DNA from: Apostichopus japonicus
Taxonomy: Eukaryota > Echinodermata > Holothuroidea > Aspidochirotida > Stichopodidae
DNA length: 64,000 nt
NCBI RefSeq assembly: GCF_037975245.1
Contig: NC_092580.1
Coordinates: 1,521,501-1,585,500, forward strand
Direction: 5' to 3'
Position 1 is the stretch's first letter. Every line of letters begins with the position of its first letter. Shown one piece after another: positions 1 through 12,812 of the stretch. The notes beneath the pieces were generated by a model. The model had not been told where the DNA came from and searched no databases. It worked only from the letters and a program-made list of their open reading frames with translations. The translations under genes and the position numbers were made by a program.

Positions 1-580
1 AGTGTCTAGGCAATACAGATGCTCACAGCCTCATATAGTGAAATTTATCCAAGGCCAACCACAGAGGGTAAACTGGTGACTGTGCTCTCACTACCACACA
101 GATCTGTGCAAATAATTTTAAGAATAACCGGGTCAAATGTTTTGGTTTTCCAACAGCAAGCAGAGCTCTAAAAAGCAATGAACAATATATAAAAGACCAA
201 AACACTGTATGACAGATACGTAAGTTTGGTGAATAGAACACTATTAACTTTTGGGGTGATACCAACTAAACATGTTACCTGTTTGTAAGTATTTAGTTAC
301 AACGTAATTTGCTTTAACATCTAGTTGTCTGCCAGAAAACATCTGATTTTGATTGTCTGATTAGAAATTGGGTCATTTCGGAGGACCGGACTACCATTAA
401 AAATTTCTCCTACAGAGATATGCTCAAGAAAAATGAAGAAGAAACTATGATTTTACCTTCGTGTTAGATTCAGCACACTGCTTATTTAAAGTGAACCAAT
501 TCATGTTACTATTTAACAATACCCTTAAATATATATAACTTCATGGTTTAATCCCTTAGTAACTCCCCAATAATACTCAC
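1..580 (-). other. APEH intron, no further exon seen
   Basis: Stretch downstream of the third APEH coding exon. No acceptor followed by the expected next APEH segment could be read on the minus strand. AT-rich, no clear repeat. Confidence 0.5.
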
Positions 581-3500
581 CATCAGTGTTTACTTTGCCA
601 TGTTTATCAATGGCTGTAAGGTTCACATTGTTAACCTTAGACTCCTCAGTCCAAATCTGAAATTTAAAATGATTGTTTTAATGTGAATTATTAAGCTGCA
701 TTTTGGGATTGAATTAATCATAATCTGCTGATAACAAACTGGACTACTCAAGGAAAGATGATGTACATAGTAAACATGTAAAAAGTAAAAAATTAGAAAT
801 AGCATGTCAATCATTGTTTAGCGACATTTTACTTATAAAAGCCTTTACCCATTTTATTAGGGAATGGGGGAGGGGGGGAAGGGGATGGATATTTTGAGGT
901 TAACTATTTCTTCTTCCTAGTTGCAAGTTTGTACAGTATATACTTTACCAGCTTCCATTTGGAAAATATGATACGTCCATTGAAAATAGTCAGAAAGTAT
1001 ACAGAGAAATATATTTTGAAAAGTTCTATTCAAACTCATTTTGCATGTTGACCTATTTTCCAAGCACCTGCATCATCAACTTATACACAGCAATAATATA
1101 GCTTCATTCTTGCTTGTTTCATTACTGGGACGGAAGTTCTGTTCAACTTTTGTGGGCCCTCACATGACGCCCCTTTTTGCCCTGAACAACGTTGGTTCAC
1201 TACCATTGAAACTTGGACAAAATTTGGACAAAAGTTCTAGGAGTAGTAGCATTTTCTCCATTTTCAGAAAAGGACCTCTCGTGACCTCAAAATACAATTA
1301 AAATTTATCATAATAATAATCTATGTAGTATGATTGCAGGCATAAAAACTTAACACTCACAAACCTCTCACGACATTTCAGCCAAATCAAAGGAAAACGG
1401 ATGAAATGGCCGTGATTCAAACAAGGTGGCAAAAAGTGACACAATTTCGGCAAATTGCACGATAGCTATACCTCAGCTGAATGCTGAAGGGGCTGAAATT
1501 ATTTGAACTTGTTCACTGGGATTTTGCAGCAAAGAAATACCTGAGTGTTAAGATTAACAACATTGACAGATTTCAGTTTCAGTTTTCATTTCCAAGTAGG
1601 GTTTTCTGTTCATTAAAAATTTAAGGTTCCTTAAAGTTTCTATACCAATGCTAAGTATGTTTACAAACCCAAAACTAGTTTACAGTATGTTCTTCCAATA
1701 TCTTCTGGATTCTTCCGGAAGGAACTACAAGTAACCTAGTTTCTTCCAGTTTTCTCAATTCTTGGTTTCTATATCATATGGTTAGGGAGATACTTAACTA
1801 TTTTAAGTTTCATATTAAGTATTATTATATATTAAGTATATATTAAGTCCAATCTACTTGTTCATATGCAAACAATCCACTGCAAAGAGAAATGGGACCA
1901 GTACAGGGCTGTGGGGAATCATTGTGGCAAGTATCAACTCAAACCAGCCTATCACTTTTATTTATTTGTTTAAAAGCTTGAGGGGATGTCCCAAAAAAGC
2001 AGGATGTCTGGTAACCAGATAGCATTATGCACAAAACATTAACAGATGGTTATAGAAAGGCACAAACTGGAAGTAAGTAAGTAGTCCTGCATTTGTGACT
2101 CAGCATGGATATTTTAGTTGGTCACACAACACATGAACTTTTAATCAGCCTCATTAAAAGCAGCACTGTAAACCATGTAATTGTTGACCCTCATGTCTGC
2201 ACCAAATGTGAAAAGTCATTATCACATATGATTGCCATTTAAGGTTTTCACGTAAAGCATCAATTAGAATGCCAAAAAAGTGCATGCAAAAACTTAGATG
2301 CTATCAAGATTGATTCTAGGTTACGATTATTATCAAACCAAAACCATCAAGAGAAACTATAGTAGGTAGTCAGGGAACAGTATAGGCATTGAATTCCACG
2401 ATCAATGTAGAATTGATTAAAAAACCTTTTACTGCAAATTTCTCTGACAATTGTTGGTATTTGTTAACCAAAAATAAATACTGTTTTAGAGTTAAACTGC
2501 GGGCGGAGTGATGGTTATAGCAAACACATATTGTTTGCTTTTAATTTGAACTGGTATGTTTATCACAAAGCAGAATAGGCAAACCTACCTCTAAATACTG
2601 CTGTTCTTCCCCTTTCTTGTTTTTCACCTGCCTGAACACAGCTTTGTATTTGCCACATGCAGAGAAAGATGACAGTAATCTTCAAAGAGAACACAAAGAA
2701 ATCATTCATTGCATGGTTTGCATGGAAATTTTGAATGTACACAAGATCAGTATATACCAAGAGTTCAAGAAGGACTAGCAAAAAAAGAGCTTTCAAATTT
2801 CTGTGCGCTGCCTCATATGTGTTACAACTGTTTGTTGAAACTGTAGTTTGGGGGTAAATACAGTAAACAGGAAGGCTTTCATGCCAAAACATTTCCACAC
2901 AACTACCTGATGTAGAGTGAGTTAAATTTAAGCCAGAAGATCAGAGATTCCCAGCTCACTAGACCATTTGTAATACTCAGCACTTGTGGGCATCAAACAA
3001 TTAATTGGATTTTACAATATACACTTTTTGTGTAAAACTGTTTTGAACAATTTCCAGAGAACGTTGTCTTCCTATATGCAGAGGATATCGTCACATACAT
3101 ACTATATATGTACACATGAAGTTTGGCCTCTTGAAAAAACACTGTAGTTCCAATACTGTACTTACTTTGTTAGAAATACAAACAAAATATACAGTTCATC
3201 TCAGTTTTAATTTTGCAGGAATCATGTTTACAAGAATCTTAGACTTTCACATCTATTGACCTCAAACAATAAATACGGAGGCGCCCTACCATGTGGCTAC
3301 ACCTCTTAATTCGCTCATATTATTTTGTTATTTTCCGCATTTTTTGCTGTTACACATTGCTTCCAGAAAAAAACTCTATAATCAGTGAATGCTCCCCTGG
3401 TCAACACCTTGTTTTATCCTGTCAGTATCTACACTTCTGGTTACAATTAACAGACTACAAGCATGTTAGTACTATAAGCTTAAGGAGACTGTCCTTGGAA

Positions 3501-3773
3501 TCTTACTTAGCAGAATACTGTACTCACTCTTCATGCAGTTCAGTTATATCAGGAACTGGCAGAACCTTTTGAAAAGCCTTTTCTTCCGTTCCCAAAGCTA
3601 AAAAAGTCCTGGTGAACTTTATAACGCTGCCTCTCTCCAAATCTCTTTGACTCCATGTTGATGACACAGTCACAGAACCGCCCTGGGTGTTAACTATTTG
3701 AGCAGTTGCCAAGGAGGGTATTCTGGCTAATTCCCTGTAGATGGACACAGCTTTATCGTCTGACATGGCCAAC
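581..3773 (-). CDS. APEH: Acylaminoacyl-peptide hydrolase, N-terminal exons (partial, runs off left edge)
   Basis: Minus-strand gene seen as three phased coding exons. The first coding exon is 3773-3528 with ATG at 3766-3764; an intron acceptor (TTGCAG) lies just upstream, so a 5' UTR exon exists further right. It ends in phase 2 at a GTGAGT donor. The next exon is 2679-2589 (phase 2 in, phase 0 out, donor GTAGGT). The third is 656-581 (phase 0 in, phase 1 out, donor GTGAGT). Together they give 135 residues. Diagnostic matches to animal APEH are the YRELARIPSL stretch, TWSQRDLERGSVIKFTRTFL, KAVFRQ..GEEQQYLE and IWTEESK..NLTAIDKHG. In the family this cytosolic serine hydrolase (prolyl oligopeptidase clan, S9C) removes N-acylated residues from blocked peptides. 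Only the part leading into the beta-propeller is here; the catalytic Ser-Asp-His region lies beyond position 1. I searched 1-580 for the next exon and did not find it. Confidence 0.93.
965..1140 (+). repeat. Dispersed repeat copy, related to 45866-46005
   Basis: The phrases GATACGTCCATTGA, AGAGA-ATATATTTTG, CATCATCAA-TTATAC and GTTTCATTACTG occur in the same order here and at 45866-46005. This is an old interspersed repeat inside an APEH intron. Family not recognised. Confidence 0.55.
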
Positions 3774-6700
3774 CTGCAATGTGGTCAATGTAATGATATA
3801 ATGAAAACTTTTACACTGCATCTTAAATTTAACGACCTGGCAAAGACATGTAACCTGGAAAAGACATGAACATACATCATCTTTAACAAGGTTTTGGTCG
3901 TTGAAACTTTCCAGAATTATTTTTCCTTGATGCTGATGGGAAGCCAAATGGGAATTTAAGTGTAAATTAATTGTGAGGTTTCTGTTATCATCATTTGCTT
4001 TACATGCCAAAAAGGGGAATGTGCTGAGTGGGTGGGCCGTGAAGGGGACTGTGCCTCAATATTCTTAGTTAAAACATTGGGGCACTGATATAGGGGCTAT
4101 CTATGAAACTGAAAAGCCTATATGTAATAAATATTTTTTTATGAACCATAGTTTCACATTAGACTGCAAGTTCACTGTTTACGTAGTTTAAATCTTTAGC
4201 GCTCTCTACATTTCCCCTTGTAGGGAATCTTGATACATACCTGACGATGATCACAACGTCAGTCAACATGCAGGGGGATTGGGTGGAGACCGGATCAGTG
4301 GTTCGGTTTTTCATTTTCTTATAAAGTATTCTTTCTTAATGCCATCACTACAATAAGTGCCTAGAACCTTGAGGTTGCACTACATGTACTGACTAATGAA
4401 ATAAGAAGAAATGATCTCAACATTTCACTAAAACTAACTGAAATACTGTATACTATCCAGGCATTCACATAACCTTAGGCTTACTTTCATTTAGGAAGTG
4501 GAAATCACAGGGGGACAGCTCCCCCCCCCACACCCCACAGGCTACGGCCCTGTACTTGGCATCAGTTAACTTAATCACAAATAAAATATTTGTCAACATA
4601 AACATGGTTATAACAACAACATGACTAGCAGTTCATCATTTAATTTACGCTGTAATGAAATCCAGTTGTGAAGTTCAATTTAACGACGGGGTTGAGCAGA
4701 TGAGAATGAAACATTAATAACTACTGTACTAGTCTCATTGCACCATGTTTGACCACCGTTTATGAGATACACGAATCATTACAAGCCTGATAGGCCTAGC
4801 GTTAACAGGAGTCAGTCACTAAATAATGACGGGGACTTTGATACTGTGTACCCACCCTTCAGAAAGTGGGTTGATATGTCCCCACCCCACCCTGATTGAA
4901 ACCCTTGATGGACTTTAACTAGAGCACAGATAAAATATACACTGCTTGGCTTAGCTACAAAAATCGTGGAACATTTCCAAGTCTCTGATTGTGTACACAA
5001 CTTTAATCAGTAAGTTCCTGCTACTCAACCCCCAAATAAAATCACACTGCAGCTTTACCCCAGTATATATCCTATTTTATTTAAGCAATACAGCTTAAAA
5101 TGTAAGCATTACAATCCCAGAACAAATGAGCTGTGTATGGCAAGACAAATGCCTAATAACTGCTGCAGATATTTCAGGTTTTTTGGTAATAAAACTTGGA
5201 TATCCAGGCTATAAACTTAGAATATAAATATATTCAGACAAGCTGTTATAGAGTATATAAGCCAATATCTAAATCATTAAACAATATCTAGTGAGCTCTA
5301 CAATAAGCATGTTTGTATAGTTGGCAATGTATTTGACAGTTGTAATTGTATATCAAGAATGGGTGAAAATAATGTGTTATATTTAAGCCTTCTTTGTCAT
5401 GTTGCTCATGGAATTGACCTGGAATGTAGCTTTGATCTTCTTGGACAAACTTTTTCTGGATGATACACCTGAAAAGGTACTTTACGATGTATGAACAAAT
5501 CAAACACCATGCTGATTTTTTAATATTTTCTTTATTTTTATTGGTTTTAAATTATATGTGAAAATAACTTCCTGTGCAAACAACAAATTTCCTGCAAACC
5601 TGGTTCGCGTGGCTTGCAAGATTTCCAGCCTGGTGATATGGATTGTGCAATGTGTACATTACAAGTTTTTCTGCAAATACTATTTACCTTTCTTGGTACT
5701 TGAAGCAACTGCTCATACTGTCACTCACTTTAAAGTTACTCTGCTGTTAATATAATTCAGTACCCCGTGCCTGGATGCTAAATTATCAGCAAGTCAATAA
5801 CTTGCTCAGGTTGAGTATATAATGAGTACATGCATACAAACAAGAGGGCAATTCACAGAGGTGCATTTCTCATGGCAAACAAATCTAAAGAATATTGCTT
5901 ATGGACTGCATATTAACAATATAAAATTCACACCCCTTAGGCATGAACTCCACACTTACTAAAACAGCATTTGTCCTATTACCAAATGCATTTGGCCTCA
6001 CTTGTTATTGCAACTATGTATTTTTATGAATCACTTAAGTGAAGGCTGCAGGCTTATTGCAACATGTTTCCTCTGACCTCTGAAGTTTCATTCCGAATGC
6101 ATTTAAGCTTCTGTATAACATAACATATTGTAAGAAACTCTCTGTTCATCTTACATGTGCCTATATTCACAAATTGGCCTCATCATATCTAGTTTACACA
6201 AATGCTGCAAGAAATAACTTTGTATAAATTGTGCTTAATGCTATAGCACATGTTTACTGATCTTAAACTGTTTTACCTCAGTTACCATGATATATCTACA
6301 GTACATGCAGTGAATAATACTCAACAGACCCCTTATACCTACGAAGATTGCTAGTAAATTCAATGTTTACCCGTAGAGCTCAGCCAAATATCACTTTTCA
6401 CATAATTACCTAATAGGATAACACTGCCAACAAGCTGAAAGAAACTTGGCCCAGCCATTTAGGAGTTTCCGACATAAATTTGCAGATGTAACAGATGTAT
6501 GGACAAACACACATGGGAGAACATATGTTTCAACCCTCTCCCAGATTAGACAATCTTCCTCACCTTACGATTGGTGAACCCCACCCACATATACCTGTGA
6601 CTCTAGATCATTCAATTTTGTCATGGCAACCGTTACTATGGCAACTGAGAATGATATCTGTAATAGGCTCCAATGACCAACCAACTACAATTGATATCTC

Positions 6701-6830
6701 ATCCTCGATCCTATAAGACAACAACAGTTAAATGCATTTTTTTACCCTTTTTCACATTATTATCATAGCAATAAAACTCTACAATTAAACGAGGCCTACT
6801 GTGCAGGTCTGGACACCTTGTCAACCACCT
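3774..6830. other. Non-coding interval upstream of APEH coding start
   Basis: No exon or protein-like frame recognised. The region should contain, or lie within, the APEH 5' UTR intron. The 4195-4330 stretch is a dispersed repeat listed separately. A C-run at 4522-4530 is the only other notable feature. Confidence 0.45.
4195..4330 (+). repeat. Dispersed repeat, related to the 3' flank of the LINE relic at 54.4 kb
   Basis: Shares an ordered series of phrases with 54385-54505: CCCTT..AGGG.AATC.TGATACA, CCTGA.GATG.TCACA and GGATCAGT.GTT. In the 54-kb copy these lie just past a LINE C-terminus, so this may be a 3' end of the same retroposon family. That link is inference. Confidence 0.5.
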
Positions 6831-7366
6831 GAACCAGGTTCGGGGTAAATTTACAGTCTTCAAAGGAAAAAACCTTTGACTTTCTTTTCACAGTAAAAAA
6901 CATTTGACTTTCTTTTCACAGTAGAACCCTTTCAGGTATGATTTTTAGCCCTCCTTGAACAAGAATCTTCCAAATTACTGATGAATTCAACATACAGTAC
7001 TGATGTTAGTTTCCATGTTCATTAAATCTGAAAATAGATTAAATTTCTTACCCAACACAGCAAGAACTCCTAACGGTATTGGGATGCGCCAAAGTTTCAG
7101 TGATGTCAAGTTTGGTTTGCTACCCTACTACAGTCCTACTGTTGGCTGGCCTAGTCTACATTCTTCTACAGTACAGGCTAAATCTAGGCTAATTAGAGCG
7201 GGAGCCCAGAGGGGTAAGCATAGTTGAAAGTTAACCAATTTTCTTGTAAATAGCAATGGTCCATGTGCAAGCCTATATTTAGGAAATGAATGTCTGTCGG
7301 GCACATTCTGATGAGTGTCGTGCAGGAGGGCCACAAGAAAGGAACCCCAAAAATGAGCTAGATCAG

Positions 7367-7447
7367 CCTGTGAGTAACCCAATAAACCAACTAGTACATT
7401 ACCATCCTGGTGCACAGAATCTTATTCCTGATGCCTTTAATATCTAG
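7367..7447 (+). pseudogene. Gypsy-type RNase H C-terminal tail (relic)
   Basis: A short open stretch ends in a stop at 7445-7447 and reads LVHYHPGAQNLIPDAF near its end. This matches the end of the RNase H domain in Ty3/Gypsy polyproteins (Y-x-P-G-x-x-N-x-x-x-D-A). The upstream reverse transcriptase could not be recovered. The integrase relic downstream at 7840-8170 supports the same element. Confidence 0.6.
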
Positions 7448-7466
7448 ATCAACTTCTTTCCCACTT

Positions 7467-7665
7467 TGTGCTGTCGATTATGACAGTAATGTATGCTACC
7501 ATCAGGAGTGTAAGGGGGACCCTGCGAAAGCCTAATTGGGTACAATATTGTGATGAGTGTGATAAGTGGTATCATTGTGTTTGCCTGAATATGATAATGC
7601 AAGAAGTTGATGAGTTTAATTAAGTTTTTTGTCCTCAGTACAAACCCAGTAAGGGTAAGGTGGTC
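7467..7665 (+). pseudogene. PHD-finger-like zinc domain between RNase H and integrase (frameshifted relic)
   Basis: Two overlapping frames carry a PHD pattern: a cysteine pair CYHQEC at about 7494-7511, then after a frame change WVQYCDECDKWYHCVC, then another change before a CPQY sequence. This fits the C-x2-C ... W-Y-H-x2-C core of PHD fingers, with the last Cys replaced by Tyr. PHD fingers bind histone tails. The position between an RNase H tail and an integrase zinc-binding segment suggests it belonged to the Gypsy-like polyprotein. At least two frame disruptions make it non-functional. Confidence 0.55.
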
Positions 7666-7839
7666 AAGGCTTTGGATGGGAATCTTTTCACAGTAGAACC
7701 CTTTCAGATATGGATCAGTTTTACCTGATCTCAATGAGTTCATTCTGTGTCAAGGAAATGATCCAAAACTGGTGAACATCAATCAAAAGATATAACAGAC
7801 AAACCTGCAGTTGACAACAAAACCCAGAATCGCTTTTAG

Positions 7840-8180
7840 TTGAATTCTGACGGGCTGTTAATGTATCTGAGTACAGGGAAAGGGGAAACAAAGCTGGTGG
7901 TTCCACAAGAATTGGTTATTTTTCACTTTCATGGTACTCCAACATGTCCACACTTGGGTGTTTGTAAGACAGTAAAGAGGGTCAGCAATACTTATTGGTG
8001 GAAGAGAGTTAGAAAACTTAGTCATCCTCTCTCCAATATGAGAAAGAAGTTCTCTGAAAAATTAGCTCCCAAATGGCAAGGACCCTATCCTGTTATAAAA
8101 AAAAAAATTCTCCAGTGAACTTTGTAATTCAGAAGGGGGATGAATTACGAGTTGCACATGCTCAACAGTTAAAAGTAATT
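7840..8180 (+). pseudogene. Ty3/Gypsy-type integrase relic, core deleted
   Basis: The frame starting near 7840 contains KLVVPQEL, HGTPTCPHLGVCKT and YWWKRVRK, typical of the zinc-binding start of retroelement integrases. It passes directly into KLAPKWQGPYPVIKK, typical of the integrase C-terminus. The DDE catalytic core that should lie between (around 450 bp) is missing. A frame change near 8100 leads into FVIQKGDELRVAHAQQLK, the usual continuation. This is a decayed, immobile copy. Confidence 0.8.
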
Positions 8181-8195
8181 GTGATAGACACAGAT

Positions 8196-8815
8196 GCCTA
8201 TTGTGATGGGTATTCTAGTTATTGTTATTGTGAAGCGTATTCTAGTTATTGTTATTATGACATCACCCATGGCTTGCGCATTGGCGGTTTGCGCTGTGGT
8301 GTGGCGGAATATAAATCACACGCTATTATAAGCGTATCTTGTTTTAAATGATTCGGGGTTGGAAGAGAGCCAAACTGGTTCAAATTGGTTGAGTGCCCAT
8401 TTGCATATGCTCATCTGCATATCAGGTTGGCACTCAACCAATCAAGAGTTTGGTGAGGGGTGAGTTATAAGTTTAGACCAATCGGGTTCAAGGGCAGAGC
8501 GTGTGCCCTGTGCGACGCGTCTTAATTTGTTATTTTGGAATCAGGGGTTTAAGTGTTTCATAAAGACATATCGAGGAGTTGAAGTTTATCATCCGAAGTC
8601 TACGGACGTAGAACAGTAGGCTCCGTAATTTATATTTACTCTGTACATTTTAAATATCCAAATTTATAGTTTTATTCAGAATCAATAAAAGAAGATATAT
8701 ATTATCAAGTACCCGCTTTTCCTGATTATTTCCTGTTTCACCCTCGGTTAGACGTTATCAGTGTAAGGCCCTGCTTACTGTTCCCTAAGTACCTAAAATA
8801 AGCCTTACACTATCT
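8196..8815 (+). repeat. Possible 3' LTR or 3' flank of the Gypsy relic
   Basis: Directly follows the integrase relic. It begins near TGTGATGGGTATTC, contains a duplicated TATTCTAGTTATTGTTAT phrase, a CpG-richer stretch at 8490-8525 and an AATAAA signal near 8685, and may end near GTTATCAGTGTAAGG. LTR-like, but no second LTR is in the window to prove its borders. Confidence 0.35.
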
Positions 8816-9608
8816 TAGTTATTCATTACTGGCATTGCTGATGCTTCAAATTAAGAATGTGTCTTAGATTAGAATAAGACATCACTTTTATTTCCAAAGT
8901 AATCTTAAGTCAGCCTGTAATAAATATTAAGTATTCTTTGTACATTAAACCTATCCTATTGGAATCATTAAGATATTTTCACTACCGGTATATGTTGATG
9001 CTAAGTGTAACCTGTATAAGCCTATACTAAGTAGTGAGCTTACATTTTGTCCTACTGTAGTTCTCACGTAGAGATGACCTTCCGAATGGCATAACAAAGT
9101 ACACTAAACTGGTGTAGAAATAGTGGAATCGCCTCAAATGTAATTGCGTGTGATCTGTTAGTACGGAACGCAAAAGGGTCAAACTTGATGAGTTGTTCAT
9201 TAAACATTGCAGAAAATTGTTCAACTGATCAGTTAGAGCAACTGAGCAATCTAAAAAAAAATCTGATTTTTATTAAGATATTATCTTGTTATCTGAACAA
9301 TTTACTGAAAAATTTCAACTTATGGGGCAAAGTTTTTCTTTTGTTGATTGCATTTGAAAGCTACCGTAGAAACCTGTCCAGACGCGTTTTGGTGTTTATA
9401 CATGTGACGTTTCATGTAAGCAGTTTAAAATCAGGTGATCAAACCGGACTGAACCTGGCCGACAGAGCTAGCAAACAGCAAATTATACTCTAAAGTAGGT
9501 ATAATGCGGTCACCTGGCAGTAACGTGACAAACCATGTGAATGATGAAGGCAAAGTGGGTAATATAGGATAGTATACAGTAACACCTGGAAGAGTCCACG
9601 TTAACGTG
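8816..9608. other. Non-coding interval
   Basis: AT-rich, no recognisable gene, no clear repeat. It ends at the target-site duplication of the next transposon. Confidence 0.4.
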
Positions 9609-9616
9609 TTTCTATT
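9609..9616. other. Left 8-bp target-site duplication TTTCTATT
   Basis: Identical to 14548-14555 on the far side of the element; no mismatch. Confidence 0.85.
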
Positions 9617-10571
9617 CACTGGCGGATCCAAGGGGGGCCAAGGGGGGCCATGGCCCCCCCAAAGGTGAGCCAAAAAAGTGTTTCCGAACATCCGCTAAAT
9701 CATATGATTGGAAATTAAAAAAATCGAGAGGAATAGCAGTGGTAGACTAGTCTAAACCTTTTCGTTTTCTGGTTTAAAATTAAATGCAGAGCTCCCAACT
9801 GACCCGCAATTCGCGGGAATTAGACCCGCATTCTAACACCCAAACCCGCTGACCCTCACAAGCGTCCGAAAAAACCGCATTGTAATTGTCAAGTATACAT
9901 AAAAAAATTTGCATCAAATCTTGACTTAGCAACCATCATTTCTTTAGCATTTAGCATAATAGAGTATAAAACCTCCTTTACAGCATCATTTGAACCTCAA
10001 ATTAGCCTATATTTCTTTTCATTGGGGCGAGCAGCGAACATTTTCATGCCACGGGAAAGAATGAATTATCACCTATTATACAACACCTAATTATATTCCG
10101 GCCATTTCGTCCCCGTTTTCGCGTAGTGGCGAACGTGCACTTTTGGCGAAATTGAGTTAAATATTGTTCTTACCTACTTCGAGGGTGAAGAATCGGTTGA
10201 GCCGGGTTAGAATTTTTAAAACTGTCTATTTTTTTCGTAGGCTGACTCATTTTTGACGAATGTCCACCTAAGACCCACTCTCGTTTTTACATACTGACGA
10301 ATACTTTAGTCATCATTCCAACCATCCAGTAACACTATTTGTCTAAGGTCCATGCATTTTTGCATATCGACGAATATTATACCCTTTGGAACAAGCCGAA
10401 CATAACAACCATGCCATACTGACTTGAGAACCAACTAACTGCCATTTGAAAACACCCAGGATTATGGGAAGGTAATATCTTATTAGTTCACCTCGTCATT
10501 TAATTGATTAATACAGTATTCACATACTACGGAAGCGTAGAAGGGACATGGTGATGAAAGAGAAACAAACT

Positions 10572-10975
10572 CGTCAAAATGACAAAATTCGGAAAAAGAC
10601 GTTTTGCCGAAATACAACTCGTCAAAACGACAAAATTATTAAATTTGCCGAGATGCAACAAGTCGTCAAAATGACAAAATTTTGAAAATTGACGTTTTGC
10701 CGAAATACAACAAGTCGTCAAAATGACAAAAATTTGAATCTCAACGTTTTGCCGAGATACAACAAGTCGTCAAACTGACAAAAATCTGAAAATTGACGTT
10801 TTGCCGAGATACAGCATGTCGTCAAAATGACAAAATATTGAAAATTGACGTTTTGCTGAGATACAACAAGTCGTCAAAATGAATAAAACCTGAATGTTAA
10901 CGTTTAGCCGAAATATAACAAGTCGCCAAAATGAAAAAAATCTGAAAATTGACGTTTTGTTGAGATACGGGAAGG
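10572..10975 (+). repeat. 52-bp tandem repeat array, about eight units
   Basis: Units contain GTCGTCAAAATGACAAAA, then GACGTTTTGCCGAGATACAA. Each unit has self-complementary parts (CGTCAAAA versus TTTTGACG-like), so short hairpins are possible. It lies inside the hAT-like element and decays toward its right end. Confidence 0.8.
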
Positions 10976-11095
10976 TACTAGCATAGTTTATACTTAAGTA
11001 GTTACTTTGCTACAAAGGACGAGGAGGGGGGGGGGGGGCGTTTAGACCGAATTACTAGAAAATCTGTATAGCAACCTTTAATACTGTCTTGCCAA

Positions 11096-11395
11096 ATGCT
11101 TCAATTAATGAAGGATCTTTTACGATTTATCAAAGAAACATGGCTTATTCATTGGCTGACACAATTTCTTCAAGGATGGCCCAGACAAGTAAGGTTGGAT
11201 AAAGGGTTATCGGAAATATTGGAAATAAAGGTTGGTGTGCCTTGGGGTGGGAGGGGGGGTCCATTATATGCTATATTATTTACTATATATACTGATGAAA
11301 TTAGGTCAAACTCACACATTTCTATAACAAAATATGCCGATGATACTGCTGTATCATGTACAATTCATAAGAGCTCTGTTGAAACTGACCAATGA
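11096..11395 (+). pseudogene. Non-LTR retrotransposon reverse transcriptase fragment
   Basis: A 99-codon frame carries ILFTIYTDEI followed by ITKYADDTA. This is the palm region around the YADD active site in LINE reverse transcriptases of the CR1/Jockey type. The usual GVPQGS-type motif upstream is altered, reading GVPWGGRGG. The fragment has neither the start nor the end of the domain. It sits within the hAT-like transposon and is probably an older nested insertion. Confidence 0.8.
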
Positions 11396-12299
11396 AATTT
11401 TCAGTGTTCTGTAAATGACATAGTTCCAACATGTGACCGCAAGACTTTATTGCGTAACTCCCCCCCCCCCAAAAAAAAAATAAGGGAAATTTGTTTTTGA
11501 AAATAAACCATAAAACATGAAGGTCTCATTCTATCAAGGTCGCAACGTATTATTATTATTATTGAGGGATCTGAGGTGGCTAGAACCTCCAAAACTGAGT
11601 ACTGGGAGTATACAGTGACGACAGTTTGACCTTTTCTTGCAAAGCATTAAGGTATTAAAAAAGTATATTATATAGTATCTAGTGTGGCTTACGTTGTGTC
11701 TTTCTTTAACCAAAATGCTAAGGAAAATGTTTTCAATACTTTTATTCTACCCTGGCACATGTGATCTATACAGTGCCTGCCTGGTACCATTTTATATTGC
11801 AAAAAAAAGCAAAGAAAAGAAGACTGAAGTTTCTTAAATACACATCATCTATATTAATTTAGAATACAATATACTTTTAGAAAAAGTAAATGCTGCTGCA
11901 AGACCTGAGTTTACAAGAATGGCTAATAAGATTTACAGTGATCAGAATAACCCTTTGTATACTGTACTGAAAACTCTCCTGCACAAATCGAGCAGAAATG
12001 TAAGAAATCCACACAAAATACCGAACGTAAGTTTACAGCAACTCATTTATTTACCGTGCTGCTTTATACATTCCATTCGAGCACTTAGAATGTTTGTTAT
12101 AGTTTGTTTGTAATATCGTTTTATGTAATAACTTTTGTATTAGTAGATGTATTTTATATGATATCTATATCATCTTGACATTTTCTCCCTTTTTATATTA
12201 GTTATTCTTGGACTGTTTGGTATCCTATCATCTTAAAAAAAAAACTTTTATATGAGTTATTCTTCTTGTTGAGGTGTTATATGACTCCTCTCTATAATT

Positions 12300-12585
12300 T
12301 TTATATGTATACTGGAAGGAAATAAAAAGAAGGAACAACATACTACAGTACATCTTGGAAACACTTGAACAATGGCACAGTTATTTCCTTCTTTAAATCT
12401 GAGGATTCACACGAGGTTGGGTTGGATATTATGAATGTGCCTGTGAGCGTAAGAAATTTTGTATATGTATACTGGAAGGAAATAAAAAGAAGGAACAACA
12501 TACTATAGTACAACTTGGAAACACTTGAACAATTGCACAGTTGTTGGGTTGGTTATTATGAATGTGCCTGTGAGCGTAATAAAAT
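12300..12585 (+). repeat. Tandem duplication, about 155 bp, two copies
   Basis: The phrase TATGTATACTGGAAGGAAAT followed by AAAAAGAAGGAACAACATACTA occurs at about 12304 and 12466; both copies end with GAATGTGCCTGTGAGCGTAA. The copies differ by a few substitutions and one internal deletion. Confidence 0.75.
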
Positions 12586-12812
12586 TTCACATTCCGTTTA
12601 AGGGGATAGTATAGTGGAATAGCTTCCCAAAGCGTTTGAAGGATACTTATAGCAACTATCGTCAGAGACATTTCACGTAATACACTAACTTGAAAATGAA
12701 GAATTGCACACAATTTTCCGTAGTCTGTGTGCTTTATAAGAGTTCCGACTTAACAGATTACGCCACTGGAACTATTATTTTTGCAACTGCATGTGTTCAC
12801 ATTTCATCATAT

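Noticed and set aside
1-580. Next APEH exon (FGxLxWS-type segment)
   Set aside because: Looked for on the minus strand; no matching sequence with an acceptor was found, so it is probably beyond the left edge.
2563-2898. 111-codon minus-strand frame as a gene
   Set aside because: Only 2589-2679 is exonic, and in a different frame that matches APEH.
6495-6716. 73-codon frame
   Set aside because: No protein character; lies in low-complexity non-coding DNA with no splice support.
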